Assembly: GCA_030682495.1 (NCBI GenBank)
Contig: JAUXOC010000057.1
Coordinates: 34,486-98,485 of the forward strand
Length of the DNA stretch: 64,000 bases
Direction of reading: 5' to 3'
Origin: Alphaproteobacteria bacterium
Lineage (GTDB): Bacteria > Pseudomonadota > Alphaproteobacteria > Micavibrionales > UBA2020
Below, in pieces: positions 50,239 through 60,593 of this stretch. The translations under genes were made by a program, and so were the position numbers. The notes under the pieces were generated by a model. That model had not been told where the DNA came from, did no database searches, and saw nothing but the letters and a program-made list of their open reading frames with translations. Position 1 is the first letter of the stretch; the number at the start of each line of letters is the position of its first letter.

Positions 50239-51045
50239 TTACGGGCGCGGTGGGGAGCCTGCGCGCGGACGTGCCGCACCCTGCGGGGCAATTTCCGGCT
50301 TTTGGGCGGGGGGCGGGTTATCGTTGCCCGCAGGACGCACGAAACGCATGACAAAATCGGGCAGATCGGCGAAATCGCGCATGATGTGCTGCACGCCCGC
50401 CGCTTCGATTTGCGCCTTTTTGTGGTCATCTGCCGCAAAGCCTGCGAAATCCAGCCCCTGCTGGGCCGCCGCCGCCGCATCCGCGGCGCTGTCGCCGATC
50501 ACGACAATCACGGCATGATCACCCGCATCGCGGCGGAAAGCCGCGACAATATCTGCCAGCTGTGCGGCCTTGAGATCGGCGGTCTTCACTCCCGCATCCC
50601 GCAGGTTGTCTTTGCCGCGGATATAGCGCGGGTCAAAAAAGGCGCCCAGATCATGATAATCCAGCTGGTCGGCCAGCGCATCTTCGCGTGTGCCCGTATA
50701 TATGCCGAGCGTCACGCCCATCAGCCCCAGCGTTTCCACCGCTTCGCGCACGTGGGGAAACAGGCGTTCTTTCCAGTCGGGGCGGTGCAAAAGGGCGTCA
50801 CAGGTATTGTTGCAATCCTGCATAAAGGTCTTGCGCGCTTCTTCCGGCAGCTCTCCGATAAAATGCCGCATAATATCGGGCAGGGATTTATTGCCGAGCA
50901 TGTCGAGGATATCTTCGTCGGGCGGCACCGGATAGCCCTGCGCCGTACAGACATCGGCAAAGGCGCGCACATAGCGCGGACCGGCATCGGTCAGCGTCGC
51001 TACCAGATCAAAAACCACAAGTGCCTTGGGTGCCTGCGCCGTCAT
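50239..51045 (-). CDS. HAD hydrolase, phosphoglycolate phosphatase-like
   Basis: VVFDLVATLTDAGPRY; GIYTGTREDAL; VVIGDSAADAAAAAQQGLDFAGF. Confidence 0.8.
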   Translation of the reverse strand: MTAQAPKALVVFDLVATLTDAGPRYVRAFADVCTAQGYPVPPDEDILDMLGNKSLPDIMRHFIGELPEEARKTFMQDCNNTCDALLHRPDWKERLFPHVREAVETLGLMGVTLGIYTGTREDALADQLDYHDLGAFFDPRYIRGKDNLRDAGVKTADLKAAQLADIVAAFRRDAGDHAVIVVIGDSAADAAAAAQQGLDFAGFAADDHKKAQIEAAGVQHIMRDFADLPDFVMRFVRPAGNDNPPPAQKPEIAPQGAARPRAGSPPRP

Positions 51046-51159
51046 ATTCCGTTCAAGCCCATGTTTGTCGGGAGCTGATGATATGAAGCGGAGGAAGCTT
51101 TTGTCAACCGCCCTAAAAACGTCTATATTTCAACAGCTTTAATACCTGTTGGAGTCATC

Positions 51160-52161
51160 ATGTCTGCCGCCGCCCGCCTTCTTCCGCCGCTGATCGTTGC
51201 CGCCACCCGCGGCGGCATCGACGAAAGCCTGCACCGCGTGCATGCCGTTGTTTTACATGGCGGCGGCGATATTGCCGCGGCCTATGGCGATACCGAGCGG
51301 ATCATCTATCCGCGTTCCACCCTCAAACCGCTGCAAGCGGTTGCGCTGGTCGAAAGCGGAGCCGCCGCTGCCTTTGGAGTCAGTGATGCCGAGCTTGCCC
51401 TTGCCTGCGCCTCGCACAGCGGCGAAGAGGTACATATAAAAACGGCAGCCGGCTGGCTGGCACGTCTCGGCCTTGATGAAAACGATCTTGGCTGCGGGGC
51501 GCATGCCCCCTATGCCGACGTTTGCGAACCGGCAGGCGCGCTGTGCAATAACTGCTCCGGCAAGCATGTCGGCATGCTGACCCTCGCCAAATTCATGGCA
51601 GCACCGACGGAGGGATATCTCGATCCCGCGCATCCGGTGCAGCAGATGATCCTCGCCACCCTTGCCGACCTTTGCGGCCTGCCCCTGAGCGCCACGCAAT
51701 GCGGGATTGACGGATGTTCCGCCCCCAACCCCGCCATGCCGCTTTCCGCCCTTGCGCGCGGCTTTGCGGCTTTTATGCGCGCCGACAAAGCCGGGTTCCG
51801 CCGCGGCAGCGCCTGCCGTCACCTCTATCAGGCGATGACGGAACATCCGCTGCATATCGGCGGCAGTAAAAACAGACTGGATACCGTGTTGATGCAGGCC
51901 GCGGGCGGAGGCATTCTCTCCAAAACCGGTGCGGAGGGCTGTTATATCGCCGTTATTCCCGAAAAAGACGCCGTGATTGCCCTCAAAGCCGAAGACGGTG
52001 CGGGACGCGCCGCGCAGGCGGTGCTTTATGCGCTACTGGAAAAACACGCGCTGGCCGCAGCGGATGTGCTGGATACCATCCGCCCGCTTTGCCTGCCCAC
52101 GTTGCAGAACTGGCGCGGCACGGCCACGGGCGATATACGCGTGGCACCGTTTGACGCTTAG
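51160..52161 (+). CDS. Asparaginase II-family protein
   Basis: VESLHRV-like start, YPRSTLKPLQAVALVESGAA, CASHSGEEVH, NNCSGKHVGML, GIDGCSAPNPAMPLSALARGFA. Confidence 0.9.
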   Translation: MSAAARLLPPLIVAATRGGIDESLHRVHAVVLHGGGDIAAAYGDTERIIYPRSTLKPLQAVALVESGAAAAFGVSDAELALACASHSGEEVHIKTAAGWLARLGLDENDLGCGAHAPYADVCEPAGALCNNCSGKHVGMLTLAKFMAAPTEGYLDPAHPVQQMILATLADLCGLPLSATQCGIDGCSAPNPAMPLSALARGFAAFMRADKAGFRRGSACRHLYQAMTEHPLHIGGSKNRLDTVLMQAAGGGILSKTGAEGCYIAVIPEKDAVIALKAEDGAGRAAQAVLYALLEKHALAAADVLDTIRPLCLPTLQNWRGTATGDIRVAPFDA

Positions 52162-53576
52162 TCTCCGTCCGCCGGAACGATCTTCCAGCCTTCGAACAGG
52201 AATGACGAAATACGGTCATACACCTTGCGCTGGGTTTCGGTCATATTGCCGCTGCGGTTATAACGCGCAACGACCACAAGACGGTAAAGCGCCATCAATG
52301 ACGAGAGCGAGACGTTAATGTCATTGTCGCGGACGTACTTCAACACATCGACAAAATCTTCCAGCTTGTCTACCGTCACGGGAATTTCTTCGAAACCGAT
52401 CACTTCGTCACCGTCAATCGACTGGTTCTTGGCGAAATCGATACTGCCCGCGCGCGTCACGCCGACAAATTCCGGCTTGCCGCAGCGGTCAACCCAGCGG
52501 AAAAATCCGATAACCAGCGTATTGTCCTTGATCTCTTTCACATGCGCGCCAAGGCCCGTTTCTTCGGCTACTTCGCGCGCCATACCGGCGGCCAAAAGCT
52601 CGCGCAGATCTTCCGGATGCCCCGCACGCTGCATATCGGCATAATCGAGAGAGCCCGAACCGCCCAGACTGACCGTCCGCGAGCCGATCGCCTTGGTCGA
52701 ACCCTGAAACAGCATCGCCACGCGGCGGTTTTCTGTCAGCAGCAAAGAGGTAATGCCGACATGGCCGGAAACACGCTCATGAAAGTCATCGGTAAAACGA
52801 ACGCATTCCTGCCCGCCCACGGTTTCTTTGTAAACGGGGAAGTATGTTGTCAGATCGGTATAGACTTCTTTTTGCCCGTCGATATTGGTGCGGAAGATAC
52901 GGCTGCGAAAAGCTTCCGCCGTCAGGAGCGCATCGAAATAATAGGATTTACGCAGCGGCACCGGCCAGCCCGACAAAAGCGCATCTGCCGTGCCCTGCAG
53001 CGCGAGCTTGACGCCGTTTGTCGTGTGCTGAAGCTTGTCGGCCACGCGTATGGCGATATAGCGTATCTGGTGGCGGGAGCGAATATAGCGGCGTTCCTGC
53101 ACATCATCTCGGTAGGTGATTTTGCGTTTCAACATAAACGTATCGTCAAACGCGGGACTGGCCAGCGGGCTTTCGCGGCTCATGCCCACAATCGCCATGG
53201 GATAATGAAAGCCGAGCATTTCTTCGACCACTGGCGGATAAACGCCGGACATCAGAAAACTTAGCTCTTCATAAGCGATATGCGTACTGGTCTGGACGGT
53301 ATAACGCACCCCTCCCTGAGACGGGCGATAGTCGCGCGGCAAAATCGACATTTCCCTGCCCAGCTGGAGCATGATGATCGTGACCTCTACCCCCATCGCC
53401 ACCAGATCCATCCAGTCATCGAGGTCATAGATGGAATAAGCGAGCAGTACAAAGGCCAGAATGGTAATCAACAGGTCTTTGCGGTAATCGCTATCCCAGC
53501 GAAAAAGGAAACGCAAAAGGTCAAGGCGACCCTTGACGTTTCTATAAGCGTTCAGATATTTGACCGGCACCTGCAT
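52158..53576 (-). CDS. Membrane-anchored protein with Nudix-box-like motif
   Basis: AGMAREVAEETGL Nudix-like helix; N-terminal TM pair. Confidence 0.6.
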   Translation of the reverse strand: MQVPVKYLNAYRNVKGRLDLLRFLFRWDSDYRKDLLITILAFVLLAYSIYDLDDWMDLVAMGVEVTIIMLQLGREMSILPRDYRPSQGGVRYTVQTSTHIAYEELSFLMSGVYPPVVEEMLGFHYPMAIVGMSRESPLASPAFDDTFMLKRKITYRDDVQERRYIRSRHQIRYIAIRVADKLQHTTNGVKLALQGTADALLSGWPVPLRKSYYFDALLTAEAFRSRIFRTNIDGQKEVYTDLTTYFPVYKETVGGQECVRFTDDFHERVSGHVGITSLLLTENRRVAMLFQGSTKAIGSRTVSLGGSGSLDYADMQRAGHPEDLRELLAAGMAREVAEETGLGAHVKEIKDNTLVIGFFRWVDRCGKPEFVGVTRAGSIDFAKNQSIDGDEVIGFEEIPVTVDKLEDFVDVLKYVRDNDINVSLSSLMALYRLVVVARYNRSGNMTETQRKVYDRISSFLFEGWKIVPADGD

Positions 53577-53594
53577 GCCCGCCCCCTTACCCTT

Positions 53595-54959
53595 TTACAG
53601 TTCAACCGTTTCGCCATGTTCAGGCACATGCGCGTCCCAGCCGAAACGCGTCTCGATATGCCCGCGCATCGCGGTGGCGGCTTGCGGCTCCCCGTGCGTG
53701 ATAAACACGCGGCGCGGCGGTGCCGTGAAATTCCCGAGCCATGTCAGTATTTCGGCATAATCCGCATGTGCCGACATATTGTCGAGCTGCGCGATTTGTG
53801 CGCGCACAGGCCACATCTGCCCGTGAATGGCAAGCTCTTTTTCACCGCGCACAAGGCGGTCGCCGCGCGTGCCGTCCGCCTGAAAGCCCGCCAGCAAAAT
53901 CGTATTGCGTTCATCGCCGATGTAATATTTAAGGTGGTGCAGAACACGCCCCCCCGTTGCCATACCGCTGGCCGAGATGATGATTTTCGGCATGCCGCTG
54001 TTGCGGCTGTTGATCTCTTTCGACTCTTCCGTTGTCTGGGTATAGCGCGTCATGCTGTCGATTGCGGCGCAGATATCCGGCGGCAGCCGGTGGTCGGCCG
54101 GATGACGGGAGAGCAGCGCGGTGGCGCGGATCGCCATCGGGCTGTCGACAAAGACCGGAATATCGGCGATGCGCCCCTGTTTCTTGAGTAGGTAAATGTG
54201 ATAGAGGATCGCCTGCGTCCGCCCCACCGCAAAGGCAGGAATAACCACCGTACCGCCGCGCGCCGCCGTATCGCGCACGATGCGAAAAATATCTTCGGTC
54301 GGATCATCGGTGTTGTGCAGCCGGTCGCCATAGGTGGATTCAATCAGCAGATAATCCGCTTCCTGTATTTTAGCGGGTGGCTTCATGACCGGATTGTTGA
54401 GGCGTCCGATATCGCCGCCAAACAGCACAGACGTCATACCGTCATCAACGCGGATAAACGCCGCGCCCAGAATATGCCCGGCGCGGTACATCGTAAAGCT
54501 CAGCAAACTATCCTTGAGCGCATAGCGCGTACCGAAATCGATCGCGCGGAACTGTTCCAGCGCCACTTCCGCATCCGCCTGTGTATACAGCGGCAGGGCG
54601 GGCTGGTGCTTGGAATAGCCGTAGCGGTTGGCATTGGCAGCGTCTTCTTCCTGCAAATAGCCGCTGTCGGGCAGCAGGATATTACAAAGATCCTGTGTCG
54701 CAGACGTGCAGTATATCGGCCCGCGGAAACCGTCTTTGACCAGTCGCGGAATATATCCGCTATGGTCGATATGCGCATGCGTCAGCAAAACCGCATCGAT
54801 GTCGGCGGGATTAAACGTTGGCGGCATCCAGTTCCGCTCGCGCAGCTCTTTGCGTCCCTGAAACAATCCGGCATCGATCAGTATCTTGCGGTTGTCGTCT
54901 TCCAGCAAATAACGCGAACCGGTGACCGTGCCTGCCGCGCCGAGAAAGGTGAGTTTCAT
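53595..54959 (-). CDS. MBL-fold/beta-CASP RNA-processing-type hydrolase
   Basis: LTHAHIDHSGYIPRLV; FGGDIGR; HADYAEIL; VFITHGEP. Confidence 0.95.
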   Translation of the reverse strand: MKLTFLGAAGTVTGSRYLLEDDNRKILIDAGLFQGRKELRERNWMPPTFNPADIDAVLLTHAHIDHSGYIPRLVKDGFRGPIYCTSATQDLCNILLPDSGYLQEEDAANANRYGYSKHQPALPLYTQADAEVALEQFRAIDFGTRYALKDSLLSFTMYRAGHILGAAFIRVDDGMTSVLFGGDIGRLNNPVMKPPAKIQEADYLLIESTYGDRLHNTDDPTEDIFRIVRDTAARGGTVVIPAFAVGRTQAILYHIYLLKKQGRIADIPVFVDSPMAIRATALLSRHPADHRLPPDICAAIDSMTRYTQTTEESKEINSRNSGMPKIIISASGMATGGRVLHHLKYYIGDERNTILLAGFQADGTRGDRLVRGEKELAIHGQMWPVRAQIAQLDNMSAHADYAEILTWLGNFTAPPRRVFITHGEPQAATAMRGHIETRFGWDAHVPEHGETVEL

Positions 54960-56302
54960 GTAGGGGCTTTCTGTTCGGAAATTCTATCGCCCGTGATCAT
55001 CGCAACACGATCATCCGAGACCCAGCGGTCAACAACCGTTGCCGCCACCAGATCGCCCGTGACATTGACAACCGTGCGGCACATGTCCAGCAGGCGGTCG
55101 ACACTGAGGATAATCCCGATCGCCTCTGGTGGAATACCGATATTTGTCAGGATCACCGACAAAATCACCAGCCCGACGCCGGGAGATCCGGGCGAGCCGA
55201 TTGACGCGCCGACGATTGTCAGCGCCAGCAGCGCCGTTTGCACAAAAGAAAGCTCGATACCCATCAGCCCCGTCAGGAACAATGCGACAATAACCTGATA
55301 AACCGCCGTGCCGTCCATATTGACGGTCGTGCCCAGCGGCACAACCAGCCGCGCAACGGTGGGCCGCACCCCAAGGCGGCTTTCCGCCGTGGCCAGCGTC
55401 AGCGGCATGGCTGCGGCAGAGCTGGAGCTGGAAAAGGCCAGCATCTGCGCATCGCGAATGGCCGCGAGGAAAGCGAGCGGAGACCGCCGCGCCACCAAAG
55501 AGAGAATAAGCATATACATGACAAGCACAGCACCGAGACCTGACAGCACCGTGCCGATATACCATGACAAGGCCGTCAGCATCTCGGGCCCCGTTTCAAC
55601 CGTCAGCCGGAACAAGAAACCAAAGACAGCGAGCGGCGCCAGTTTTAGCGCCCAGAAAACGATTTTCATGCAGGCTGCCTGCACACCGCTGCAGAACGAA
55701 ATCACCGGCTGCGCCTGCGCGCGCGGTAGCGCCACCAGAGCAAGCCCGGCCAGCAGCGCGGCGATGACCAGTTGCAGCATTTCCTGCTGCATCACCGCCG
55801 CCGCCGGATTGACAGGGATGATGCCGACAATCATCTGCGGGATCGATTTGCCGCCGCCGATTTGCATGGCTGCTTTTTCCAGCGTCTGTTCCGCCCCGCC
55901 CATGCGCGCGGAAAGCCAGCTGTCCGGCACATGCTGCGCCGGCTGTATAAATCCGCTGATGAGAATGCCCAGTAAAACGGCCACGCAGGTCGTGCAGACA
56001 AAATAAACTGCCACGCGTGGCCCCACGCTGCGCAAAAAGGAAAACCCGCCGCTTTCGGTGATCGCCAGCAGAATGGAACAGAACACCAGCGGAATGACGA
56101 TCATCGTAATCAGCGCCAGAAACAGCCGCGCAGGCAGCATCACCCAGTCAGTGGCCGGCAAAAGCGCCTCTGCCGGCAGGGCAAAGATACCGCCCGGGCC
56201 GAACAAAATACCGGCGCCGACGCCTGCGGCCAATCCCGCCAGCATCATCACCCAAAGCGGCGGCGCGCGACGCCCGCCCTTTACAAGAAGATCCGTATCC
56301 AT
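54956..56302 (-). CDS. Dicarboxylate/amino acid:cation symporter
   Basis: FSSSSSAAAMPLTLATAE serine-rich motif and LGTTVNMDGTAVYQ of the DAACS family. Confidence 0.95.
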   Translation of the reverse strand: MDTDLLVKGGRRAPPLWVMMLAGLAAGVGAGILFGPGGIFALPAEALLPATDWVMLPARLFLALITMIVIPLVFCSILLAITESGGFSFLRSVGPRVAVYFVCTTCVAVLLGILISGFIQPAQHVPDSWLSARMGGAEQTLEKAAMQIGGGKSIPQMIVGIIPVNPAAAVMQQEMLQLVIAALLAGLALVALPRAQAQPVISFCSGVQAACMKIVFWALKLAPLAVFGFLFRLTVETGPEMLTALSWYIGTVLSGLGAVLVMYMLILSLVARRSPLAFLAAIRDAQMLAFSSSSSAAAMPLTLATAESRLGVRPTVARLVVPLGTTVNMDGTAVYQVIVALFLTGLMGIELSFVQTALLALTIVGASIGSPGSPGVGLVILSVILTNIGIPPEAIGIILSVDRLLDMCRTVVNVTGDLVAATVVDRWVSDDRVAMITGDRISEQKAPT

Positions 56303-56354
56303 GCGGCCAGCTTAGCGGAATTCCCGCGCAGGCGAAACCCCGTGCCAAGCGTTT

Positions 56355-57137
56355 TCAGGTGACGGGCGTCTTTTCCGTCAGTCTCAATTTCGCATAAGGC
56401 AGTAAACAGGCCACGCCCGCCGCCGCAGCCAGATGTTTCAGGCTGTGCCCACTGACGGTATGCCCCAAAAGCGCGAAGACTTCGTCATCAAAATGCTCCA
56501 GCCCCTTGGCGGCCAGATACCAGCCAAGACACCACAGCAGATAGCGCGTGCCGCCCGCCGCAGACGGGAAGAGTGCCACCATCATCAAAATCAGCACGAC
56601 AGGCAAAAACTGCACCAAGGCATAAGGCCGCAAATCACCCGCTTCGATGCTCTCGGTATAGGCCCAGTACCAGACGCTGCCCGCGCCGATCAAGAGCAAA
56701 ACCGGAAACAGCGCATAGCCCAGCCGCGCATCGATACGCTCGGCAATCACCAGCGAGAAAAGCGACATAAAGGCTATCGTCATCGGCAACCTGTCCCAAA
56801 CCAGCGTCTGGTTATCGGGCGCCCAATGGTAATAGCCGGAGCCAAAACCCACCAGAAAAACACCGCCAAAAAAAACGTACCACAGCAGGTGCGCCGCTTT
56901 ATCTGCCGCCTGCCCGCGCCACAAAAGCACCATGCCCCACAAACCGGCAATGCAAAAAGGAATATTGCTGAGCACATCGCCGGCATTCGGCACATGCGCC
57001 GCCGCGCGCTTGTCGGCGAAGTCGTGATAGGTCAAATCCTGCGCGATGGGCGGAAAAACAAAAGCAAGCGCGATCAGCAGTAACGCCACCCCGCCGACAA
57101 GATATTTTTTCGTGGTGACGGAGAGGGTGTTTTGCAT
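56355..57137 (-). CDS. Alkaline ceramidase-like membrane protein
   Basis: About 7 TM; YHDFADKR, GSGYYHWAPDNQTLVWDRLPMTIAFM, KGLEHFDDEVF...SGHSLKHLAAA match the CREST/ceramidase pattern. Confidence 0.75.
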   Translation of the reverse strand: MQNTLSVTTKKYLVGGVALLLIALAFVFPPIAQDLTYHDFADKRAAAHVPNAGDVLSNIPFCIAGLWGMVLLWRGQAADKAAHLLWYVFFGGVFLVGFGSGYYHWAPDNQTLVWDRLPMTIAFMSLFSLVIAERIDARLGYALFPVLLLIGAGSVWYWAYTESIEAGDLRPYALVQFLPVVLILMMVALFPSAAGGTRYLLWCLGWYLAAKGLEHFDDEVFALLGHTVSGHSLKHLAAAAGVACLLPYAKLRLTEKTPVT

Positions 57138-57158
57138 GATGGGCGTGTCCTTCGCGCG

Positions 57159-58031
57159 TTACTGTATGGCAGATTTGGGTAAAACAGAGCGGCCGTCGCG
57201 CACTTCCAGCGTGCGGGTCGGAAACGGAATGGTAATGCCACCAGCGTCCAGCGCTTCCTTGATCGCCTTGGTCAGCGCCCATTTCAACGCCCAGTAATCG
57301 CTGCGCCCGCACCAGAACCGCACAATAAGGTCGATAGAGAAGTCCCCCATATTGCTGACCATCACATCCGGCTCCTTGCCCTCCTCGCCGCGCAGCAGCC
57401 GCGGCTCGGCATCCAGCACGGCACGGACGACACCGAGCGCCTTGTCGATATCATCGCCATAGCTGATACCTACGTTGATATCCTGCCGCCGGTGCGGGTG
57501 GCGCGAATAATTCCAGATGTCGGATCCCCAAATCTTCCCATTCGGCACAAAAATATAGACATTGTCGGGCGTTGCCATTTCTGTTCCGAAAAGACCGAGC
57601 GCCTTGACCGTGCCGCCAATGCCGCCTGCTTGAATATAATCACCGACGTTGAAGGGGCGTAGAATCAAAATCATCGCACCTGCCGCCACATTTGACAGCG
57701 TGCCCTGCATAGCAAGGCCGATCGCCAGACCCGCAGCACCCAGTACCGCAAGCAGGCTCGCCGTCTGCACACCAAACTGACCAAGCACTGTAATCATTGA
57801 AACGGCCAGAATACCGTATTTCAAAAACCCTCCGAAAAAGCCGGTCAAGGTTGCATCCAGCTTTTTGATCGCGGTCACGCGGCGCTGCACCCAGTTACCG
57901 GCCAGCCAGCCCACCACAAGAATGATCAGCGCACTTAAAATACGCGTCCCCACCTCAAGTAAAAAAGGCAGATTATCCTGGAGAATCTTCATTCCCTGAT
58001 TGAAATCTGCTGGCAGGCTCTGGATATCCAT
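57159..58031 (-). CDS. MscS-family mechanosensitive channel
   Basis: GFLKYGILAVSMITVLGQFGVQTASLLAVLGAAGLAIGLAMQGTLSNVAAGAMILILRPFNVGD; start set to MDIQSLPADFN. Confidence 0.95.
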   Translation of the reverse strand: MDIQSLPADFNQGMKILQDNLPFLLEVGTRILSALIILVVGWLAGNWVQRRVTAIKKLDATLTGFFGGFLKYGILAVSMITVLGQFGVQTASLLAVLGAAGLAIGLAMQGTLSNVAAGAMILILRPFNVGDYIQAGGIGGTVKALGLFGTEMATPDNVYIFVPNGKIWGSDIWNYSRHPHRRQDINVGISYGDDIDKALGVVRAVLDAEPRLLRGEEGKEPDVMVSNMGDFSIDLIVRFWCGRSDYWALKWALTKAIKEALDAGGITIPFPTRTLEVRDGRSVLPKSAIQ

Positions 58032-58175
58032 CGATATTTCTCCGTCGGTAGAAGGTGTTATTGTCAGCGGATAGTAGCGGATTTCACGAGCAAATGGCAA
58101 TCCGGCTTCTGCCTTGCCACGGCGCCGCAAGGTTTCTAGACTGGCCGCAAGCCTCTGTGCCGAAAGGATACCGCC

Positions 58176-59063
58176 ATGATTGCCCCGAAGCCTACCTTTG
58201 AAACCTATGACGGCCTTGCTTGTGCGCGTTTTGACCCGCCGCAGGGCATATCGCCGCGCGGCGATATCGTCGCTGTGCATGGCCTGACGCGTCAAAAGCG
58301 CGATTTCGATTTTATTGGTGCCGCGCTCGCCGCGCAGGGCTGGCGGTTTTTCGCTTTCGATACCCCCGGCCGCGGCGAGAGCCTGCGCCTGCCACCCGAA
58401 GAATACCACCTGACACGCTATGCAGAAATTTTTACAGCCCTGCTGACGCGGCACTTCAGCGCGCCTGTGCACTGGATAGGCACGTCGATGGGCGGGCTCA
58501 TCGCGCTTGAAATGTCGGCGCAGGACGGCGCGGCGCAAATCGCTTCTCTTACGCTTGTCGATATCACGCATCGCCCGCATCCCGCCGCCTGCGCGCGCAT
58601 CGCCGATTACGTCGTGGAAAACCTGCCTGTGCTGCCGTCGGTCGAGGCTTATCTGGAGGTGCTCAAAATAAACCTGCCGCTCGGTGATGTCAGCGATGCG
58701 GTCTGGCGGCATTACGCCGAACATCAACTGCGCAAGACGGACGCCGGATATATTTTTCACTTCGACCCGACAATCGCCCGCCTCGCTGCCCCCGTCCTGC
58801 GCGCAGGCATCGATATCACCGAGGGCGTCAAAAACCTTATCTGCCCGCTGGCACTGGTCGTAGGCGGAAAATCCGATCTCTGCACGGCGCAGGAAATCGC
58901 AGATTTACAGGCGCTCAAGCCCGCCCTCGCCCTACACCTCTGCCCCGACGCCGGCCACATACCGGCACTGGCCGACAAAGAAACGCAGGATTTCGCCGCA
59001 GGTTTCATCACCCGCGCGACCGCTTCAATATCAGAAAAAATTGGTGCAGGCGGAGGGACTTGA
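58176..59063 (+). CDS. Alpha/beta hydrolase; last ~7 codons lie in the tRNA-Leu-derived repeat
   Basis: GTSMGGLIALE; VVGGKSDLCT; DAGHIPAL; C-terminus IGAGGGT* encoded within 59041..59063. Confidence 0.85.
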   Translation: MIAPKPTFETYDGLACARFDPPQGISPRGDIVAVHGLTRQKRDFDFIGAALAAQGWRFFAFDTPGRGESLRLPPEEYHLTRYAEIFTALLTRHFSAPVHWIGTSMGGLIALEMSAQDGAAQIASLTLVDITHRPHPAACARIADYVVENLPVLPSVEAYLEVLKINLPLGDVSDAVWRHYAEHQLRKTDAGYIFHFDPTIARLAAPVLRAGIDITEGVKNLICPLALVVGGKSDLCTAQEIADLQALKPALALHLCPDAGHIPALADKETQDFAAGFITRATASISEKIGAGGGT

Positions 59064-59096
59064 ACCCTCACGGGATTGCTCCCCACGGATTTTAAG
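59041..59096 (-). repeat. att-like direct repeat copy 1 (3' half of tRNA-Leu)
   Basis: ttggtgcaggcggagggacttgaaccctcacgggattgctccccacggattttaag, identical to 63578..63633. Confidence 0.97.
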
Positions 59097-59464
59097 CCCT
59101 CTGATTTCAGCCGCTACTGCCTTGAATTTATTATATATTTCATCCTCAAAAAGTCAGTCGTGTAAGTTTTCGGAGTGATTTGCGCTCTTCTCAGACTCAA
59201 GCGCAACAGACTTGCTCTGTAGGATTGTGAAGCACGATACACAAGACACTTATCAGCAATAATCTCTCCTGAGCGGCAGACCCGAAAGGCGCTACCCACT
59301 ACTCTGCGGCGACTTCTCAAAACACTTTTTAAAGAGGCTTAGTGGGCATGAGGGGGTGACCACAAATCCCTGCTGTAGCCGCCGCGGTATTAAATATTGG
59401 GCTTTTATTTGCAGATGTCCTGCCGACCTCGCTATGCTATGCTGCCCTGCAGGAAAGAGAGCAC

Positions 59465-60592
59465 ATGCAGGACGTTTACATCAATAGTTTCGGAGCTTTT
59501 TTACCAGGCTCGCCCGTTAGCAATGCGGAGATGGAGGATTACCTCGGTCTGGTCGGTGGAGTGCCCTCGCGCCATCGAGTACTTGTCTTGCGCCAGAACC
59601 GTATCAAGACCCGCCACTACGCGCTCGACCGCAACGGACGACCTCTTTACTCGAACGCACAAATGGCTGCAAGCGCCATTACCGATGCACTTAAAAAATC
59701 GGAAATCTCCCGTAATGAGATCTCCTATCTCGCCACATCGACAACGATTGCCGATATGCTATTACCCGGCCTAGCTTCGCATGTGCACGCAGAACTAAGG
59801 CTGCCTCCGCTTGAAATCGCCAGCTTTCAGAGCGTTTGCGCCAGCGCGCTGATGGCACTGAAATCCGCCTATGTGCAGATCCGTGCAGGCGAGCATGCCT
59901 GCGCCGCCGTCAGCGGCAGCGAGTTTGCCAGCCGCTATTTCCGCCCAGGCTTTTACGAACACACGCGGCATTTCCGCAAAACCGGCACCGTACCGCTAGA
60001 GGCGGATTTCCTGCGCTTCACCCTGTCCGACGGTGCGGGTGCAGCGATACTGGAGCGTAAGCCGAACGCCCGCCAGATCTCTTTCAAAATCCTCTGGATC
60101 GACATCCGCTCCTACGCCGACCGTTTCGACACCTGCATGACGGCGGGGGCGCGGCGCGAATCACAGGGCACGCTGTCACCCTGGGGTGATTTCGGCGGCC
60201 CGCTGGCCGCGGCGGAAGAAGGCGCGCTGATGCTGACGCAGGATTTCACAATCTTGCAAGAAATGATCCCCGTCTGGGTGTCGCATTACCTCGACCTGCT
60301 CCAGCAGGGGCGTTTCCGGCTCGAAGATATCGACTTTCTGTGCAGCCATTATTCGGCCCATTCGCTGCGCGAGGACGCGATCGCCCTGCTCCGCGCCGCC
60401 GGTGCGCTGGTGCCGGAAGAAAAATGGTTCAGCAACCTCTACACTCGCGGCAATACCGGCACGGCGTCAATTTTTATCATGCTCGACGAGCTTTGCCGCG
60501 AAAAAGACCTTGCGTCCGGTCAAAAAATCTTGTGCCATGTACCAGAAAGTGGGCGTTGCCTGAACGGATTGATGATGCTGGAGGTTGTATAG
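59465..60592 (+). CDS. Beta-ketoacyl-ACP synthase III-like (thiolase-fold) enzyme
   Basis: FQSVCASALMALKSA (active Cys), FLCSHYSAHS (His), NLYTRGNTGTASI (Asn). Confidence 0.85.
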   Translation: MQDVYINSFGAFLPGSPVSNAEMEDYLGLVGGVPSRHRVLVLRQNRIKTRHYALDRNGRPLYSNAQMAASAITDALKKSEISRNEISYLATSTTIADMLLPGLASHVHAELRLPPLEIASFQSVCASALMALKSAYVQIRAGEHACAAVSGSEFASRYFRPGFYEHTRHFRKTGTVPLEADFLRFTLSDGAGAAILERKPNARQISFKILWIDIRSYADRFDTCMTAGARRESQGTLSPWGDFGGPLAAAEEGALMLTQDFTILQEMIPVWVSHYLDLLQQGRFRLEDIDFLCSHYSAHSLREDAIALLRAAGALVPEEKWFSNLYTRGNTGTASIFIMLDELCREKDLASGQKILCHVPESGRCLNGLMMLEVV

Positions 60593-60593
60593 A

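Noticed and set aside
59041-59096. Second functional tRNA-Leu
   Set aside because: Only the 3' half is present; sequence diverges after the anticodon loop, so it cannot fold into a complete tRNA. Interpreted as an att remnant.
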